64,000 nucleotides of DNA from an uncultured Planctomycetota bacterium (GTDB taxonomy: Bacteria; Planctomycetota; Phycisphaerae; SM23-33): assembly GCA_903892515.1 (NCBI GenBank), contig CAITIS010000031.1, forward strand, positions 1 to 64,000, written 5' to 3'. The notes beneath the pieces were generated by a model. The model made no database searches, was not told the origin of the DNA, and was given only the letters and a program-made list of their open reading frames with translations. The number at the start of each line of letters is the position of its first letter. Position 1 is the stretch's first letter. Shown piece by piece: positions 31,995 to 41,220 of the stretch. A program made the translations under genes and the position numbers.

Positions 31995-33347
31995 ATGGGC
32001 AAGCGAAGCCTGGCGATCATCCTGCTGGTGGCACTCGCTCTGCGCTGCGCCCTGCTGCTGGCGTCGTGGCAGGCGCCCCAGCGTTTCTTCACTCCCGATA
32101 GCCGCGACTACAACCTGCTCGCCCACAACCTGCTCAATGACGGCGTCTTCACCCGCACCGGCCAGCCGGACCTGTTTCGCACGCCCGGCTACCCGGCCTT
32201 CCTGGCGGCCATGTATTGGCTCGCGCATAACTCGATCCCCTTCGCCGTGACGGTGCAGATCGCACTGGATGTATTCCAGTGCGCTCTGGTGTACGTGCTG
32301 GGCCGGCAGCTCTGCTCGCACAAGGTCGGGCTGGTCGCCGCCGCTTGCCAGGCGGTCTTTCCCTTGGCCATCGTCGGGGCCGTGCGCGTGCTTTCTGAAG
32401 GCCTGTTCGCCCTGTGCCTGACGGCCTGTCTCGTGCTGCTGGTGGAGTTGTACCGGCGCGGCAAGGGCTGGCCGTGGGCGCTGGCCGCGGGCGTGGTGCT
32501 GGGGCTGGGCTGTCTCATCCGGCCCATCGGCCTGCCGCTGGCGGTGCTGCTGGCGGGTGCGCTGCTGATCTCGCGCTGGCGGAACTGGCACTGGGCTGCC
32601 ATCTTCCTGGTCGGCACGCTGTGCGCCGTCGGCCCGTGGATCGCCCGCAACGAGCTCAAGACCGGCTATGGCCAGCTCTCGGGCGTGGGCGATTACAACC
32701 TGTTTTACTGCAACGCCCAGGTGCTGCTGGACGCGTACCCCGACCTGCCCCTCAACGTCGAGCAGGAGTGGCTGCTGCATGTGAAGCACACCTACCCCGA
32801 CTGGCCCACCGGCGAGCCGGAGTACCTGAACGACCCGGTGTTCCTGCGGGCGTGCCGGCAGCAGGGATCGGCCTTGATTCTGGCCCACCCGCTGCGCTAC
32901 GCCTGGGTGCACTTCAAGACGTCATGGAACATCTTCCTGCCCGCCGCCACCGACGTGCTGGAGGTGCTGGGCGTCACCTCCGGCGGCAAGGGCACGCTGG
33001 CGGTTTTGCAGCAGCGCGGGATCGTCGCGGCCGTGCGGCACTACTTCGGCGGCCAACTCTGGCCCATGCTGCTGTCGATTCCGATGATTCTGATTACGCT
33101 GGGGCTATATGTGCTGGCCCTCAAGGGCCTGTGGCAGCACGCGCGGCTGCACATGCCCGCGACGTGGTGGCTGCTGCTGATCGCGTTCGTGTACCTGGCC
33201 TTCACGCCCGGGCCGGTGGCGCTGCCGCGCTTCTGCGTGCCGCTGGCGCCGCTGATTTCCCTGGCGGCTGGAGCCGGGCTGGTGCTCGGGCGAAAGGCTT
33301 TAACCACGGAGGGCACGGAGAACACGGAGGCCATTCGTTCCTCGTGA
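31995..33347 (+). CDS. Polytopic GT-C-fold glycosyltransferase-like membrane protein
   Basis: 450 residues with roughly ten hydrophobic segments. The first loop carries FFTPDSRDYNLLAHNLLNDG and LFRTPGYPAFLA, the DxxxY and RTPGYP pattern of ArnT/PMT-like (GT39/GT83-type) enzymes using lipid-linked sugars. The acceptor is unknown. The C-terminal residues KALTTEGTENTE are encoded by a short dispersed repeat (ACCACGGAGGGCACGGAGAACACGG), so the native end was probably shorter. The start is unclear, with only a weak SD. Confidence 0.8.
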   Translation: MGKRSLAIILLVALALRCALLLASWQAPQRFFTPDSRDYNLLAHNLLNDGVFTRTGQPDLFRTPGYPAFLAAMYWLAHNSIPFAVTVQIALDVFQCALVYVLGRQLCSHKVGLVAAACQAVFPLAIVGAVRVLSEGLFALCLTACLVLLVELYRRGKGWPWALAAGVVLGLGCLIRPIGLPLAVLLAGALLISRWRNWHWAAIFLVGTLCAVGPWIARNELKTGYGQLSGVGDYNLFYCNAQVLLDAYPDLPLNVEQEWLLHVKHTYPDWPTGEPEYLNDPVFLRACRQQGSALILAHPLRYAWVHFKTSWNIFLPAATDVLEVLGVTSGGKGTLAVLQQRGIVAAVRHYFGGQLWPMLLSIPMILITLGLYVLALKGLWQHARLHMPATWWLLLIAFVYLAFTPGPVALPRFCVPLAPLISLAAGAGLVLGRKALTTEGTENTEAIRSS

Positions 33348-33470
33348 ACTCGTTCTTCGTGAATTCGTGAATTCGAGCGAAGGTGGGCCTCGCAAGACGG
33401 CGCTCGACCCAGCCTACGTGACTCGTGAACTCGCGAATTCTCATCCCCTGTATCCCCTGCATCCCTGCTA
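33300..33470. repeat. Repeat tract: ACGGAG unit, 8-nt TCGTGAAY units, CATCCCCTG units
   Basis: Begins inside the 3' end of the membrane protein gene, continues with TCGTGAAC/TCGTGAAT octamers at 33342-33370, a GGTGGGCCTCG...CGACCCAGCC pair, further octamers, then ATCCCCTGYATCCCCTGC repeats up to the surE region. Confidence 0.85.
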
Positions 33471-33519
33471 GTCTTGATCCCACTGGTCATAAACGCCCCA
33501 ATTCGCTACTCTAGCGCCG

Positions 33520-34281
33520 ATGCGGATTTTGCTGGTCAATGACGATGGCATCCTGGCCCCCGGGCTGGCGGCGTTGCGCGACGCCGTGGCCGATTTGGGC
33601 GAGGTGGCCGTGATCGCGCCAGACTCGCCCCAGTCGGCCGTTGGGCGCGCCCTCACGCTGCACGGGCCCATCGTGTGCGAACCCGTCCACGTCGGCGGGC
33701 AGTTCTGGGGCATCGGCGTAGGCGGCAGGCCGGCCGATTGCGTCAAGCTGGCGGTGCGCGAATTGATGGCCGAAATGCCCGACCTGGTGCTCTCGGGCAT
33801 CAACGCCGGCGCGAACGTGGGCGTGAACGTGTACTACAGCGGCACAGTGGCAGCGGCCGCTGAGGGCGCCCTGCTGGGCATTCCCTCGATCGCCTTTAGC
33901 CTCGAAACCGGCCAGGAGATCGATTTCGCCCTGGCTGCCAAACACTGTCGCGGCGTGCTCGACGGCCTGCTGGCGTTGCCCATTGGCCGCGGCGACCTGA
34001 TCAACGTGAACATCCCGCTGCTCAAGGAAGGCAACCCGCGCGGCGTCAAGGTCGTGCCGCAATCGACGGCCGCCATCTCCGAAAGCTATCACCGCCAGGA
34101 CGAGGGGCAACGCATGATCTTCCGCATGACCGACTATTACGAGCACGGGCCGCAGCACGCCGAGACGGACGTGACGGCCATGGGCGAAGGCTACATCACC
34201 GTCACGCCGCTGCACTCGGACATGACCAACCGCACCCGCCTGGGCCAGATGACGCAATTCCACTGGCCTAAGGTGACGTAG
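33520..34281 (+). CDS. surE: 5'/3'-nucleotidase SurE
   Basis: 253 residues, the usual length. It hydrolyses nucleoside monophosphates and is linked to stationary-phase survival. Metal and catalytic motifs: ILLVNDDGI (Asp pair), VIAPDSPQSAVG (Ser), VLSGINAGANVG (Asn) and YYSGTVAAAAEG. It begins directly with MRILLVNDDG, so the start is secure. It appears monocistronic; a hairpin with a T-run follows. Confidence 0.95.
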   Translation: MRILLVNDDGILAPGLAALRDAVADLGEVAVIAPDSPQSAVGRALTLHGPIVCEPVHVGGQFWGIGVGGRPADCVKLAVRELMAEMPDLVLSGINAGANVGVNVYYSGTVAAAAEGALLGIPSIAFSLETGQEIDFALAAKHCRGVLDGLLALPIGRGDLINVNIPLLKEGNPRGVKVVPQSTAAISESYHRQDEGQRMIFRMTDYYEHGPQHAETDVTAMGEGYITVTPLHSDMTNRTRLGQMTQFHWPKVT

Positions 34282-34298
34282 CACGGCAGCGAATCGCG

Positions 34299-34372
34299 TA
34301 GCACAGCCGCTTTCGGCTGCTGTCTTTCGTAGCACAGCCACCCTCGGCTGTGGTTTTCGTAGCGCAGCTGTG
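34299..34372 (+). terminator. Tandem CAGCCG-type hairpins after surE
   Basis: GTAGCACAGCCGCTTTCGGCTGCTG and GTAGCACAGCCACCCTCGGCTGTGGTTTTCG. The second stem is followed by TTTT and could terminate transcription. Both belong to the ACAGCCGAGGGCGGCTGT repeat class. Confidence 0.5.
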
Positions 34373-34446
34373 GAGCATGTAAGCGGGCCGAACGACGCCT
34401 GAGCCAACCTCAGCCTCGATACGCCCTGCATCAGTTGGAGACGAAC

Positions 34447-35121
34447 ATGAAACGAAGCCAGATCAATCAGGCCATCGATGACGCGCTGGCCCTGCTCGAG
34501 CAGCACGACTTTCATCTGCCCAAGTGGGCCCTGTGGACAAAGCAGCAGTGGCGGCAAGCCGGCGCGGAGGCCGACGAGATTCGCCGCTGCCAGCTTGGTT
34601 GGGATGTGACGGACTTCGCCAGCGGCGACTTCTCGGCCGTGGGCCTGACGCTCTTCACCATCCGCAACGGCCTGCCGGGCCAGCAGAGCCAAGGCGGCAA
34701 GGACTACTGCGAGAAGCTCATGTTCGTTGGGCCAGGCCAGGTGACGCCCTGCCACTTCCACTGGGCCAAGATGGAGGACATCATCAACCGCGCCGGCGGC
34801 GTGCTGGTGCTCCAACTCAACAATGCCCGCAAGGACGAGAGCATCGACACAATCGCACCGGTACAGGTGCAGGTCGATGGCATCACCACGAGTGTGCCGG
34901 CCGGCGGACGCATCGCCCTGGAGCCGGGTCAGTCCATCACGCTGCCGCCGTACCTGTATCATTCGTTCTGGGCCGAGCAGGGCAAGGTGCTCGCCGGCGA
35001 GGTCAGCCGGGTGAACGACGACGCCCGCGATAACCGCTTCCTGGCCCCGCTGCCGCGCTTCCCGGCCATCGAGGAAGATGCCGTGGCCAAGTACGTGCTA
35101 TGCACGGAGTATGCGAAGTAG
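34447..35121 (+). CDS. D-lyxose isomerase-like cupin protein
   Basis: 224 residues. Cupin metal site with CHFHWAKMEDIINRAGG (two His and a Glu) and a later His in LPPYLYHSFWAEQG, the pattern of the D-lyxose/D-mannose isomerase family. The expected reaction is aldose-ketose interconversion of lyxose/xylulose or mannose/fructose (family inference). GGAG is 6 nt before ATG 34447; the ORF-track start at 34435 is a TTG overlapping this SD. Its stop lies 18 nt from that of the convergent BRO gene. Confidence 0.85.
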   Translation: MKRSQINQAIDDALALLEQHDFHLPKWALWTKQQWRQAGAEADEIRRCQLGWDVTDFASGDFSAVGLTLFTIRNGLPGQQSQGGKDYCEKLMFVGPGQVTPCHFHWAKMEDIINRAGGVLVLQLNNARKDESIDTIAPVQVQVDGITTSVPAGGRIALEPGQSITLPPYLYHSFWAEQGKVLAGEVSRVNDDARDNRFLAPLPRFPAIEEDAVAKYVLCTEYAK

Positions 35122-35139
35122 GACGGGCGTCGTAGCAGG

Positions 35140-36003
35140 CTACTCCGAGTCGCTCCTGGGCAGACGTTTCGCTTTCGGTTTTTCAGTCAGATAGTTCTGC
35201 CGGGTGATAACCTTTCGCCCCGACTTGGTCTCAAGCTGGCGACGCGCATTGCCCGCAACGGAACCGCCTTCGCGAGCTGCCTTCTTGTTCGGGATGAAGC
35301 CTTGGGAGTCCTTGTTACGGGCAATTTCAGTGGTGGCCGCTTCTCCAAGCATGGTGAAGATGAGTTCCAGATCCGTCATGTGGTCACGAAGGTTCTCTCG
35401 CTGGAGCCCTTTGAGCCTTTTGTAGTCAGAGGGTGTAAGCCCGAAGGTGGCCTTGGAAATCTCGGCGGTAAGAATCGCAAAACCTCTCTCGCCGGAGACC
35501 CCACGATTCCGCCATTCGTCAGTCAACTCGTCACGGACGGCGATACCTCGAACGCGTTTTTCGATCCAATCGTCGGGATAGCCCTTTTCCTTGTAGAGCT
35601 CCCGCATTCGCTGCTGAGAAAGTTCTGGGTTCTCGATCTCCTGAACGCGTTGGTAGCCGACGCTGGCGAGCCACTGCTTAAAGGGTTCTGCCCGGGGACT
35701 GGGAATGGACTGAATTAGGCGAAAGGCGGCTTCCGTATTCACGCAATCGGTGCTGTAAGCCTTTCCGTCAGAAGATATTAACCTCAGTTGTCTACAAATT
35801 GTAGATAACTCAAACCCGCTGGTGGCCCCCTCCCGCCGCTTCATGGCCGTCCAGTACTTGGTGGGTGAGTTGCTCTCGGTCAGGGCGGCGATGATGTCCA
35901 CTACCGAGAAGTACCACTGCCCCTCGACCAAGACGCGCCGAATTCGCTTGGCGCCGAAAACGACGATCTTGCCGTGTGAATTGTCGATGGATTCTTCTCT
36001 CAT
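35140..36003 (-). CDS. BRO-N / phage antirepressor-type protein (DinD-like)
   Basis: 287 residues from ATG 36003 (AAGGG upstream; the longer ORF-track start is in another gene's frame). The N-terminal Bro-N domain (VLVEGQWYFSVVDIIAALTES ... YWTAMKRRE) is followed by a conserved helical region (MRELYKEKGYPDDWIEKRVRGI, TFGLTPSDYKRLKGL, LRDHMTDLELIFTMLGEAATTEIA). This architecture occurs in phage antirepressors and DinD-like proteins. No other phage genes are near, so it is probably a stand-alone mobile or domesticated copy. Its lower GC than neighbours supports transfer. DNA binding is inferred from the family. Confidence 0.88.
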   Translation of the reverse strand: MREESIDNSHGKIVVFGAKRIRRVLVEGQWYFSVVDIIAALTESNSPTKYWTAMKRREGATSGFELSTICRQLRLISSDGKAYSTDCVNTEAAFRLIQSIPSPRAEPFKQWLASVGYQRVQEIENPELSQQRMRELYKEKGYPDDWIEKRVRGIAVRDELTDEWRNRGVSGERGFAILTAEISKATFGLTPSDYKRLKGLQRENLRDHMTDLELIFTMLGEAATTEIARNKDSQGFIPNKKAAREGGSVAGNARRQLETKSGRKVITRQNYLTEKPKAKRLPRSDSE

Positions 36004-36035
36004 CGCGTTGCCCTTTTTTTTTGCACCTGCTGGCC

Positions 36036-36926
36036 TCATTCTGCTCCACGCCGATGCAATGGTTGTAACAGTCGGCCCGCCAGCCACACCAGCACAAACG
36101 CCGCGCCGATGGCCGGGCCGGGGGCGGGACAGGCGAGCAGCATCGCCGCCTGCGCGGGCAGCAGCAGCCACGCCAGAAGCCGAACATCGACGGCCCGCCA
36201 GGCCGACGCCAGCACGATCACAGCCAACCCCGCCAGCGCCGCCCGCTGCCACATCACGCCGGGTACGGCCAGGAATTGAAGATCCAGCAGCCACGCGCTC
36301 AACACGATCACCGGTACGATTGGCCGGCCAGGCAATGATGGTGACGACGGGGCGTCCCTGGTCGCGCCAGGGACTCGCCGCCGCTGCACGCACGCAACGT
36401 ATACACACAGCATCGCGGCGAACAGCCACGCCGTCGGGCACATGACGCCGCCAATGGCAGCAGCGCCGAAGAGCAGGCCGATCCCCCTGCCGGTTCCTGC
36501 CATGAGCGAAGCAGCGAAACCCTGCCCGCCCGCGTAGGCGCGAAAAAGCATCAAGGCCAAATACAATAGCGCCACCGATAGCAGGATTGGCCGCAGCGCC
36601 CACGCGGCCCCCACGCCCACAATGGCCAGGCCGGCCGCCAGCAGCACCGTTCCCCCACGGCCGCGATGTGCGTCCTGCCCTGGCGCCACAACCCGCCCCG
36701 CGAAGTGCAGAGCAAGATACGCCGCCCCGATCATCGCTATTCTGGCCACGGAAAGGGACGCGTCCAGCCACGCCGACGCCAGCAGCGCCCCAGCCATCGC
36801 GTCGCCAGGAACGGTCACCACTTCGCGAATGAGTATCCCCGCGCCACTTGAAGCCGCCTGGGGTCGCGCAGTCACTGACCCCGGTTGCTCCTCGCGCACC
36901 GGCATATCTTTCGACGCATCGGCCAT
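36036..36926 (-). CDS. Polytopic membrane protein, unknown (possibly UbiA-like)
   Basis: 296 residues with about eight hydrophobic segments after a polar N-terminus. The pattern GDAMAGALLASAWLD ... AAYLALHFAGRVV loosely recalls the first helices of UbiA prenyltransferases, but the aspartate-rich motifs of active enzymes are not seen, so this is a weak suggestion. It ends 32 nt upstream of the BRO gene on the same strand, without obvious functional link. The start at 36926 has no clear SD; a downstream start is possible. Confidence 0.6.
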   Translation of the reverse strand: MADASKDMPVREEQPGSVTARPQAASSGAGILIREVVTVPGDAMAGALLASAWLDASLSVARIAMIGAAYLALHFAGRVVAPGQDAHRGRGGTVLLAAGLAIVGVGAAWALRPILLSVALLYLALMLFRAYAGGQGFAASLMAGTGRGIGLLFGAAAIGGVMCPTAWLFAAMLCVYVACVQRRRVPGATRDAPSSPSLPGRPIVPVIVLSAWLLDLQFLAVPGVMWQRAALAGLAVIVLASAWRAVDVRLLAWLLLPAQAAMLLACPAPGPAIGAAFVLVWLAGRLLQPLHRRGAE

Positions 36927-37006
36927 AGCCCGTAGGCTACAGGCACTCTACTGCCTGAGCAAGCAAGCTTGCCCGCCGGGGGCGCGCGTCAGGCCCAAGA
37001 ACAACA

Positions 37007-37033
37007 AGACGCGGCCGGGAACCGGTCGCGTCT
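37007..37033 (-). terminator. Intrinsic terminator of the helical small-protein gene
   Basis: 12-bp stem GAGACGCGACCGG / CCGGCCGCGTCT with one G-U-type mismatch. On the minus strand it is followed by TTGTTGTTCTT. It lies about 87 nt after the stop at 37120. Confidence 0.7.
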
Positions 37034-37119
37034 CGCACCCATGGGACTTGCCGCCTGAACGAGACGGCTGGGTATCGTGGCGTCGCGTTCTGGCTTGCAT
37101 GCCGGCGCGACGCACTGTT

Positions 37120-37470
37120 TTAGATGTCCAGTTCCTCCTCCTCTTCGCCCAAGCTCAGCCGGCTGAGCAGCCCCTTGGCCCGCGTGTAGCCTCTGTTGTA
37201 GGCGCGTTCCAGCGCGTTGACCAGTTGCTCATATTGCACCCTGGCTTGCTCGGAGCCTTGATTGACCTGCTCGGTCAGCGTGTCGATGAGGTCGCTCGTC
37301 TCGATTCGGTCGAAGATCTCCTCAACGTGCTCCTTGGCCCCTTCGATCGACTTGTTCAAACAGTCGCTCAGGGACGTAGCACACTCCGTGGCGCATTGCA
37401 TCAATGCGTCCAAGTTAACGGCCGTGCCGACGCCATGCGACTTGCCCTGTGGTTGTTTTCTTGTTGCCAT
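37120..37470 (-). CDS. Small helical protein, phasin-like, unknown
   Basis: 116 residues. A basic, disordered N-terminus (MATRKQPQGKSHG), a long amphipathic helical region (LMQCATECATSLSDCLNKSIEGAK ... ARVQYEQLVNALERAYNRGY), and an acidic tail (GEEEEELDI). The layout resembles phasin-like or granule-associated proteins, but no family signature confirms this and no polyester synthesis genes are nearby. AAGGAG is 8 nt from the ATG and a terminator follows, so the gene is very likely real. Confidence 0.68.
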   Translation of the reverse strand: MATRKQPQGKSHGVGTAVNLDALMQCATECATSLSDCLNKSIEGAKEHVEEIFDRIETSDLIDTLTEQVNQGSEQARVQYEQLVNALERAYNRGYTRAKGLLSRLSLGEEEEELDI

Positions 37471-37986
37471 TCCAGAACTCCTTGCTTTCGCAGGATGGAC
37501 CAGCCATCCTTGCCATAGTCAATTCTAGGCTTCACGCGACGCGGCGGTAATATATGCGTCTATAGGTGGTTACGGGGATGCCTTCAATCGCACGATCCAC
37601 CTGCAACATCGGTGGGTCATGGCAGTTGAACAGCAGTGTCCGCAACCTGCGGCCGTTAAAGGAGATGACATCGCTGTTAGCCCGAAGGGCGTCTGAAAGT
37701 AGCCCCGCCCCGGAGCGAAGCGCAGGGCGGGGAAGGATCGTCCGAGCATTCGAGCCCTTTATGGGCGACTGAATCTCTCATGCCAGAACGTTCCGTGTGG
37801 CGAGTTTCTCAACCCACCATGCTCCCACTGACGAGAGGTGGCAGGTTGGGAAACCGCCACAAAATCGAAAACGCCTTTGGTGACTGCTCGATCGGCCCTC
37901 CCGGCTGCCGTCCACGTTCGATAAAGAAAGCCGACAGAACGCATCCGCCGGCTCTTTGGAATCCCGCTGTTGCCTGTTGCCAGCCG
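37471..37986. other. 516-nt intergenic region with repeats
   Basis: Includes a GCCCCGCCC...GGGCGGGG inverted pair near 37708-37735 and copy 2 of the GTGGCGGGTT repeat (37797-37895). No gene is supported. Confidence 0.6.
37797..37895. repeat. GTGGCGGGTTGGGAAACC repeat, copy 2
   Basis: GTGGCGAGTTTCTCAACCCACC ... GACGAGAGGTGGCAGGTTGGGAAACCGCCAC plus the shared flank ATCGAAAACGCCTTTGGTGACTGCTC. Homologous over about 95 bp to 27235-27330. Confidence 0.8.
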
Positions 37987-38700
37987 CTATTTTTTTCGCA
38001 TCCGCGGCGCTGGCTGACTGGTTGCGTTGTCGCCGGGAGTGATCGTGAAGGGCACGGTAAACTTGCCGGCCACGATCGTGCCGGAGATGCTCGCAGAGTC
38101 GGACGTAACCTTGATCAGCAGGCCATCGAGAGCGCCGACAACGCCGGCCTTCCAGGTAATCTGGCTGCCCTGCGACTGGATCATCTCATCCTGTCCCGAA
38201 CCCGATCCCGGGCCGCCATGATGGGCAGGCTGACTGGCGTTGTGCCTGCGCCACCTGGGCCTCTCCGTCCCTGCGGCAGCGGGTCGGCTGGTGGCCGTGC
38301 CATCGTCGAAGGCGATCTTGCGGACGACCTCGCCGGTGGCGCTGGTCAGCGCCAGCGAGCCGTCCCAGTCGGAGTAATACTGCCGGCCGCCACCGACAAT
38401 GACGTTATCCAGGTCGCCCCAGACGATCCGCACAAACGCGACGTTCTTGCCGTCCTTGTTCACGTGCGAGTGCGTCAGTTCGATGCGGAGCTTGTCAGAT
38501 GAGCTGTTCTCACGCGTGATGGTCTGATCGACAGCCAGGGGCATGCGGCCTTCGTGGTGCGGCCTGGAACTGGGCAGCGACGCGCCCTCTGCAAACCGGG
38601 CCCGCCTGCCGGCCAAGCCCTCGGCGCCAAGGCTCAGGGCCGACACCGCCGCTACACTCACGATGGCCAATAACGTCCGACGAAAACAAGGCATGGTCAT
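37987..38700 (-). CDS. Secreted protein, unknown
   Basis: 237 residues. Signal peptide (LLAIVSVAAVSALSLGAEG), then two strand-rich segments (LRIELTHSHVNKDGKNVAFVRIVWGDLDNVIV and GLLIKVTSDSASISGTIVAGKFTVPFTI) separated by a disordered Ser/Gly/His/Arg-rich linker (RPAAAGTERPRWRRHNASQP). GAGGAG is 6 nt before the ATG. The basic end (APRMRKK) is not a PEP-CTERM. No function can be assigned. Confidence 0.65.
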   Translation of the reverse strand: MTMPCFRRTLLAIVSVAAVSALSLGAEGLAGRRARFAEGASLPSSRPHHEGRMPLAVDQTITRENSSSDKLRIELTHSHVNKDGKNVAFVRIVWGDLDNVIVGGGRQYYSDWDGSLALTSATGEVVRKIAFDDGTATSRPAAAGTERPRWRRHNASQPAHHGGPGSGSGQDEMIQSQGSQITWKAGVVGALDGLLIKVTSDSASISGTIVAGKFTVPFTITPGDNATSQPAPRMRKK

Positions 38701-39440
38701 GGGGCTCTCCTCTTGAGGGTAATCTCGTTACTGCTCCAAACGACGGGAGGAAGCAGGTATTGCGAGGATGGCCACAAAACCGCGGGACGTGCAGACCAAG
38801 CTGAGGCCCGAGGCTGGGAGATTCACCGACAGCGATGAAACCGACTCTGCGTTTAAGTTGTGATTCAGATTGCCAAAGCCTGGGCCCAATTCAGCATCGT
38901 AAAGACCCTTTGGAGCTTGGCCACCCAACGCGCCGCCTGGTCATCCAACGCGCCTGTTTGTCATACAGCCCGAAGGGCTGAGAGACTACAGCCTGGGGCA
39001 ACGCCCCAGGTGAAGATGCCTCACAAGCCAAGCCCTGAAAGGGCGTGAGATGCCCGCTGTGCCGCCCTTTCAGGGCTGAGATCGTCGCGTTCCTGAACCC
39101 AGGGCGGCGCTTCGCTCTGCCTTGGGCTGGACTATTCAAGCCCGTTGGGCTTGGCGGAATGCTCGATTGAATCGCCTTGTGTCAGACTTGGTTACATGGC
39201 CGTGGCACGCCCGCTTTCGAGCGTGAAGCCGCGCGAGAATACGTAGATCTGGGCCGCAAAGACCACAGCCGAGGGCGGCTGTGCCACGAAACACTCACCG
39301 CCGGGGGCGGCTTGTGCGACGAATCCAGGCGGTTATGAAACCGGTTGTATGCAAGAGCCCCAGGTTCCACCGTCGCATTCGCACCGCGCAAAAAGAAGGT
39401 GGGTCGAGCTTTCGCCCGGCCCACCCGTTGGCTTGCTTCT
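38701..39440. other. Intergenic region with palindromes, about 740 nt
   Basis: Contains CCTGGGGCAACGCCCCAGG (38992-39010), a perfect 15-bp inverted pair AGCCCTGAAAGGGCG / CGCCCTTTCAGGGCT (39031-39077), an ACAGCCGAGGGCGGCTGT palindrome (about 39266-39283) and a GGTGGGTCGAGC...GGCCCACC pair near 39400. No gene supported. Confidence 0.65.
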
Positions 39441-39490
39441 CTGACCTCCGGCCTCTGGCCTCTGGCCTCCGACCTCCGACCTCTGACCTT
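39441..39490 (-). repeat. Heptamer array (sense AGAGGTC/GGAGGCC), 3' of rho
   Basis: Plus strand GACCTCC, GGCCTCT (x2), GGCCTCC, GACCTCC, GACCTCT: seven 7-nt units ending about 10 nt after the rho stop. The G-rich strand is the rho sense strand. Confidence 0.9.
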
Positions 39491-39498
39491 GCCCTGCT

Positions 39499-41070
39499 CT
39501 ACTCGAAATTCATGCTCATCAGGAACTCGGCGTTGGTCTTGAACTTGTTGAGGCGGTTGATGAGCAGCTCCATGGCCTCGACCGGGTTCATCTCCGACAG
39601 CACCTTGCGCAGGCGGAAGATCAGCTTGAGTTCCGTCGGGTCCAGCAGCAGTTCTTCCTTGCGGGTTCCGCTGCGGCTGATGTCGATGGCCGGCCAGGTG
39701 CGGCGGTCGACCAGGCGGCGGTCCAGGTGCAGTTCGCTATTGCCGGTGCCCTTGAACTCTTCAAAAATGACTTCGTCCATCTTGCTGCCGGTGTCGATCA
39801 GGGCCGTGCCGATGATCGTCAGCGAACCGCCCTCTTCGACCTTGCGGGCGGCGCCGAAGAATCGCTTGGGCTTCTGCAGGGCGTTGGCGTCCACGCCGCC
39901 GGTGAGGATCTTGCCCGAGTGCGGCACTTCGGTGTTGTACGCGCGGGCCAGTCGCGTGATGCTGTCCAGCAGGATCACCACGTCCTTGCCGAACTCGACC
40001 ATGCGCCGGGCCTTCTCGATGACCATCTCGGCGATTTGCACGTGCCGGCTGGCGGGTTCGTCGAAGGTCGAGCTGATGACCTCGGCCTTGGTGGCCCGCT
40101 CCATCTCCGTAACTTCCTCGGGCCGCTCGTCGATCAGCAGGATGATAACGTACACGTCGGGGTGATTGGCGGTGATGGAATTGGCGATCTTCTGCAACAG
40201 CACGGTCTTGCCGGTTCGCGGCGGGGCCACAATAAGCATGCGCTGGCCAAAGCCGATGGGCGTGACCAGGTTCACCACGCGCATGTTGATTTCGTCGCTG
40301 GTGGTCTCCAGGAAGATGCGTTTTTCCGGGTGGAAAGGCGTGAGATCCTCGAAGTTGACCTTCTCGGCCAGCTTGTCGGGGGCTTCAAAGTTGATGGCCT
40401 CGACACGCAGCAGGGCGAAGTAACGCTCCGACTCCTTGGGCGGCCGGATCTGCCCGGCCACCACGTTGCCCTGGCGCAGGCCGAAGCGGCGAATCTGGCT
40501 GGGCGAAACGTAGATGTCGTCGGGGCTGGGCAGGTAGTTGTAGTCGGGACTGCGCAGGAAGCCAAAGCCGTCCGGCAGAATCTCCAGCACGCCTTCGCCG
40601 TACATCAGGCCGTTCTTCTGGATGCGCTCGCGCAGAATCTTGAAGACCAGTTCCTGCTTCTTCAGGCCGGTGTACTCGATGAGCCCTTCGGCCTTGGCGA
40701 TGTCGTGCAACTGGGCGACGGTCATCTTCTGCAGGTCGGTGATGTGCAGCTCGCCACGCTTGACTTTCTCGTACTTGGCGTGCATCTCTTCGTCGAGTTG
40801 TTCGACGGTCTCGTGCTCGACCACCGGCTCGGGCGGCGCTGCCGGCGCCGGCGGATCGCCCGAAGCCACCAGGGCAGCCAGAGCTTCTTCCACCGCGGCG
40901 GCGGCATTTGCCGAAGCCGTCTCAACCGGAGCTGCCGCAGCCACTGGCTGGGGCTCCTGGGCGACGGCCTCGACTGCTGCGGCCGACGCAACCGCTTCGG
41001 CTGCTTCAGCGGCTTCGGCGGCCAGGGCCTTCTTCGTTTTGCGTGTTGTTGTCCTTGCCATGTTCTTCAT
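39499..41070 (-). CDS. rho: Transcription termination factor Rho
   Basis: 523 residues; hexameric RNA-dependent ATPase. An Ala/Glu/Pro-rich extension of about 100 residues precedes the Rho N-domain ([18 protein letters not shown]), the RNA-binding cold-shock fold ([31 protein letters not shown]), Walker [12 protein letters not shown], Walker [17 protein letters not shown], and the Q/R-loop region [20 protein letters not shown]. The extension is low-complexity, as in many high-GC bacteria. The start is either 41070 (AAGGAAGA close upstream) or 41061. coaE lies 150 nt upstream on the same strand. A heptamer array follows the stop. Confidence 0.96.
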   Translation of the reverse strand: MKNMARTTTRKTKKALAAEAAEAAEAVASAAAVEAVAQEPQPVAAAAPVETASANAAAAVEEALAALVASGDPPAPAAPPEPVVEHETVEQLDEEMHAKYEKVKRGELHITDLQKMTVAQLHDIAKAEGLIEYTGLKKQELVFKILRERIQKNGLMYGEGVLEILPDGFGFLRSPDYNYLPSPDDIYVSPSQIRRFGLRQGNVVAGQIRPPKESERYFALLRVEAINFEAPDKLAEKVNFEDLTPFHPEKRIFLETTSDEINMRVVNLVTPIGFGQRMLIVAPPRTGKTVLLQKIANSITANHPDVYVIILLIDERPEEVTEMERATKAEVISSTFDEPASRHVQIAEMVIEKARRMVEFGKDVVILLDSITRLARAYNTEVPHSGKILTGGVDANALQKPKRFFGAARKVEEGGSLTIIGTALIDTGSKMDEVIFEEFKGTGNSELHLDRRLVDRRTWPAIDISRSGTRKEELLLDPTELKLIFRLRKVLSEMNPVEAMELLINRLNKFKTNAEFLMSMNFE

Positions 41071-41220
41071 TCTTCCTTGCTGTTGGGGCACATCGACTGG
41101 AGCCGGCCGGCGCCTCACGAAAGGCTTGCCGTGGCCAGACCGGCGGTGAATCCCTGTCTCAGATCATGTGTTTCATTCGCGGGCGAACGCCCACCTGCGA
41201 TGGTACGCCGGGACGAACAG

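Noticed and set aside
36004-36771. N-terminal extension of the BRO ORF
   Set aside because: Lies in another frame of the membrane protein gene; Arg/Gly/Ala-rich shadow.
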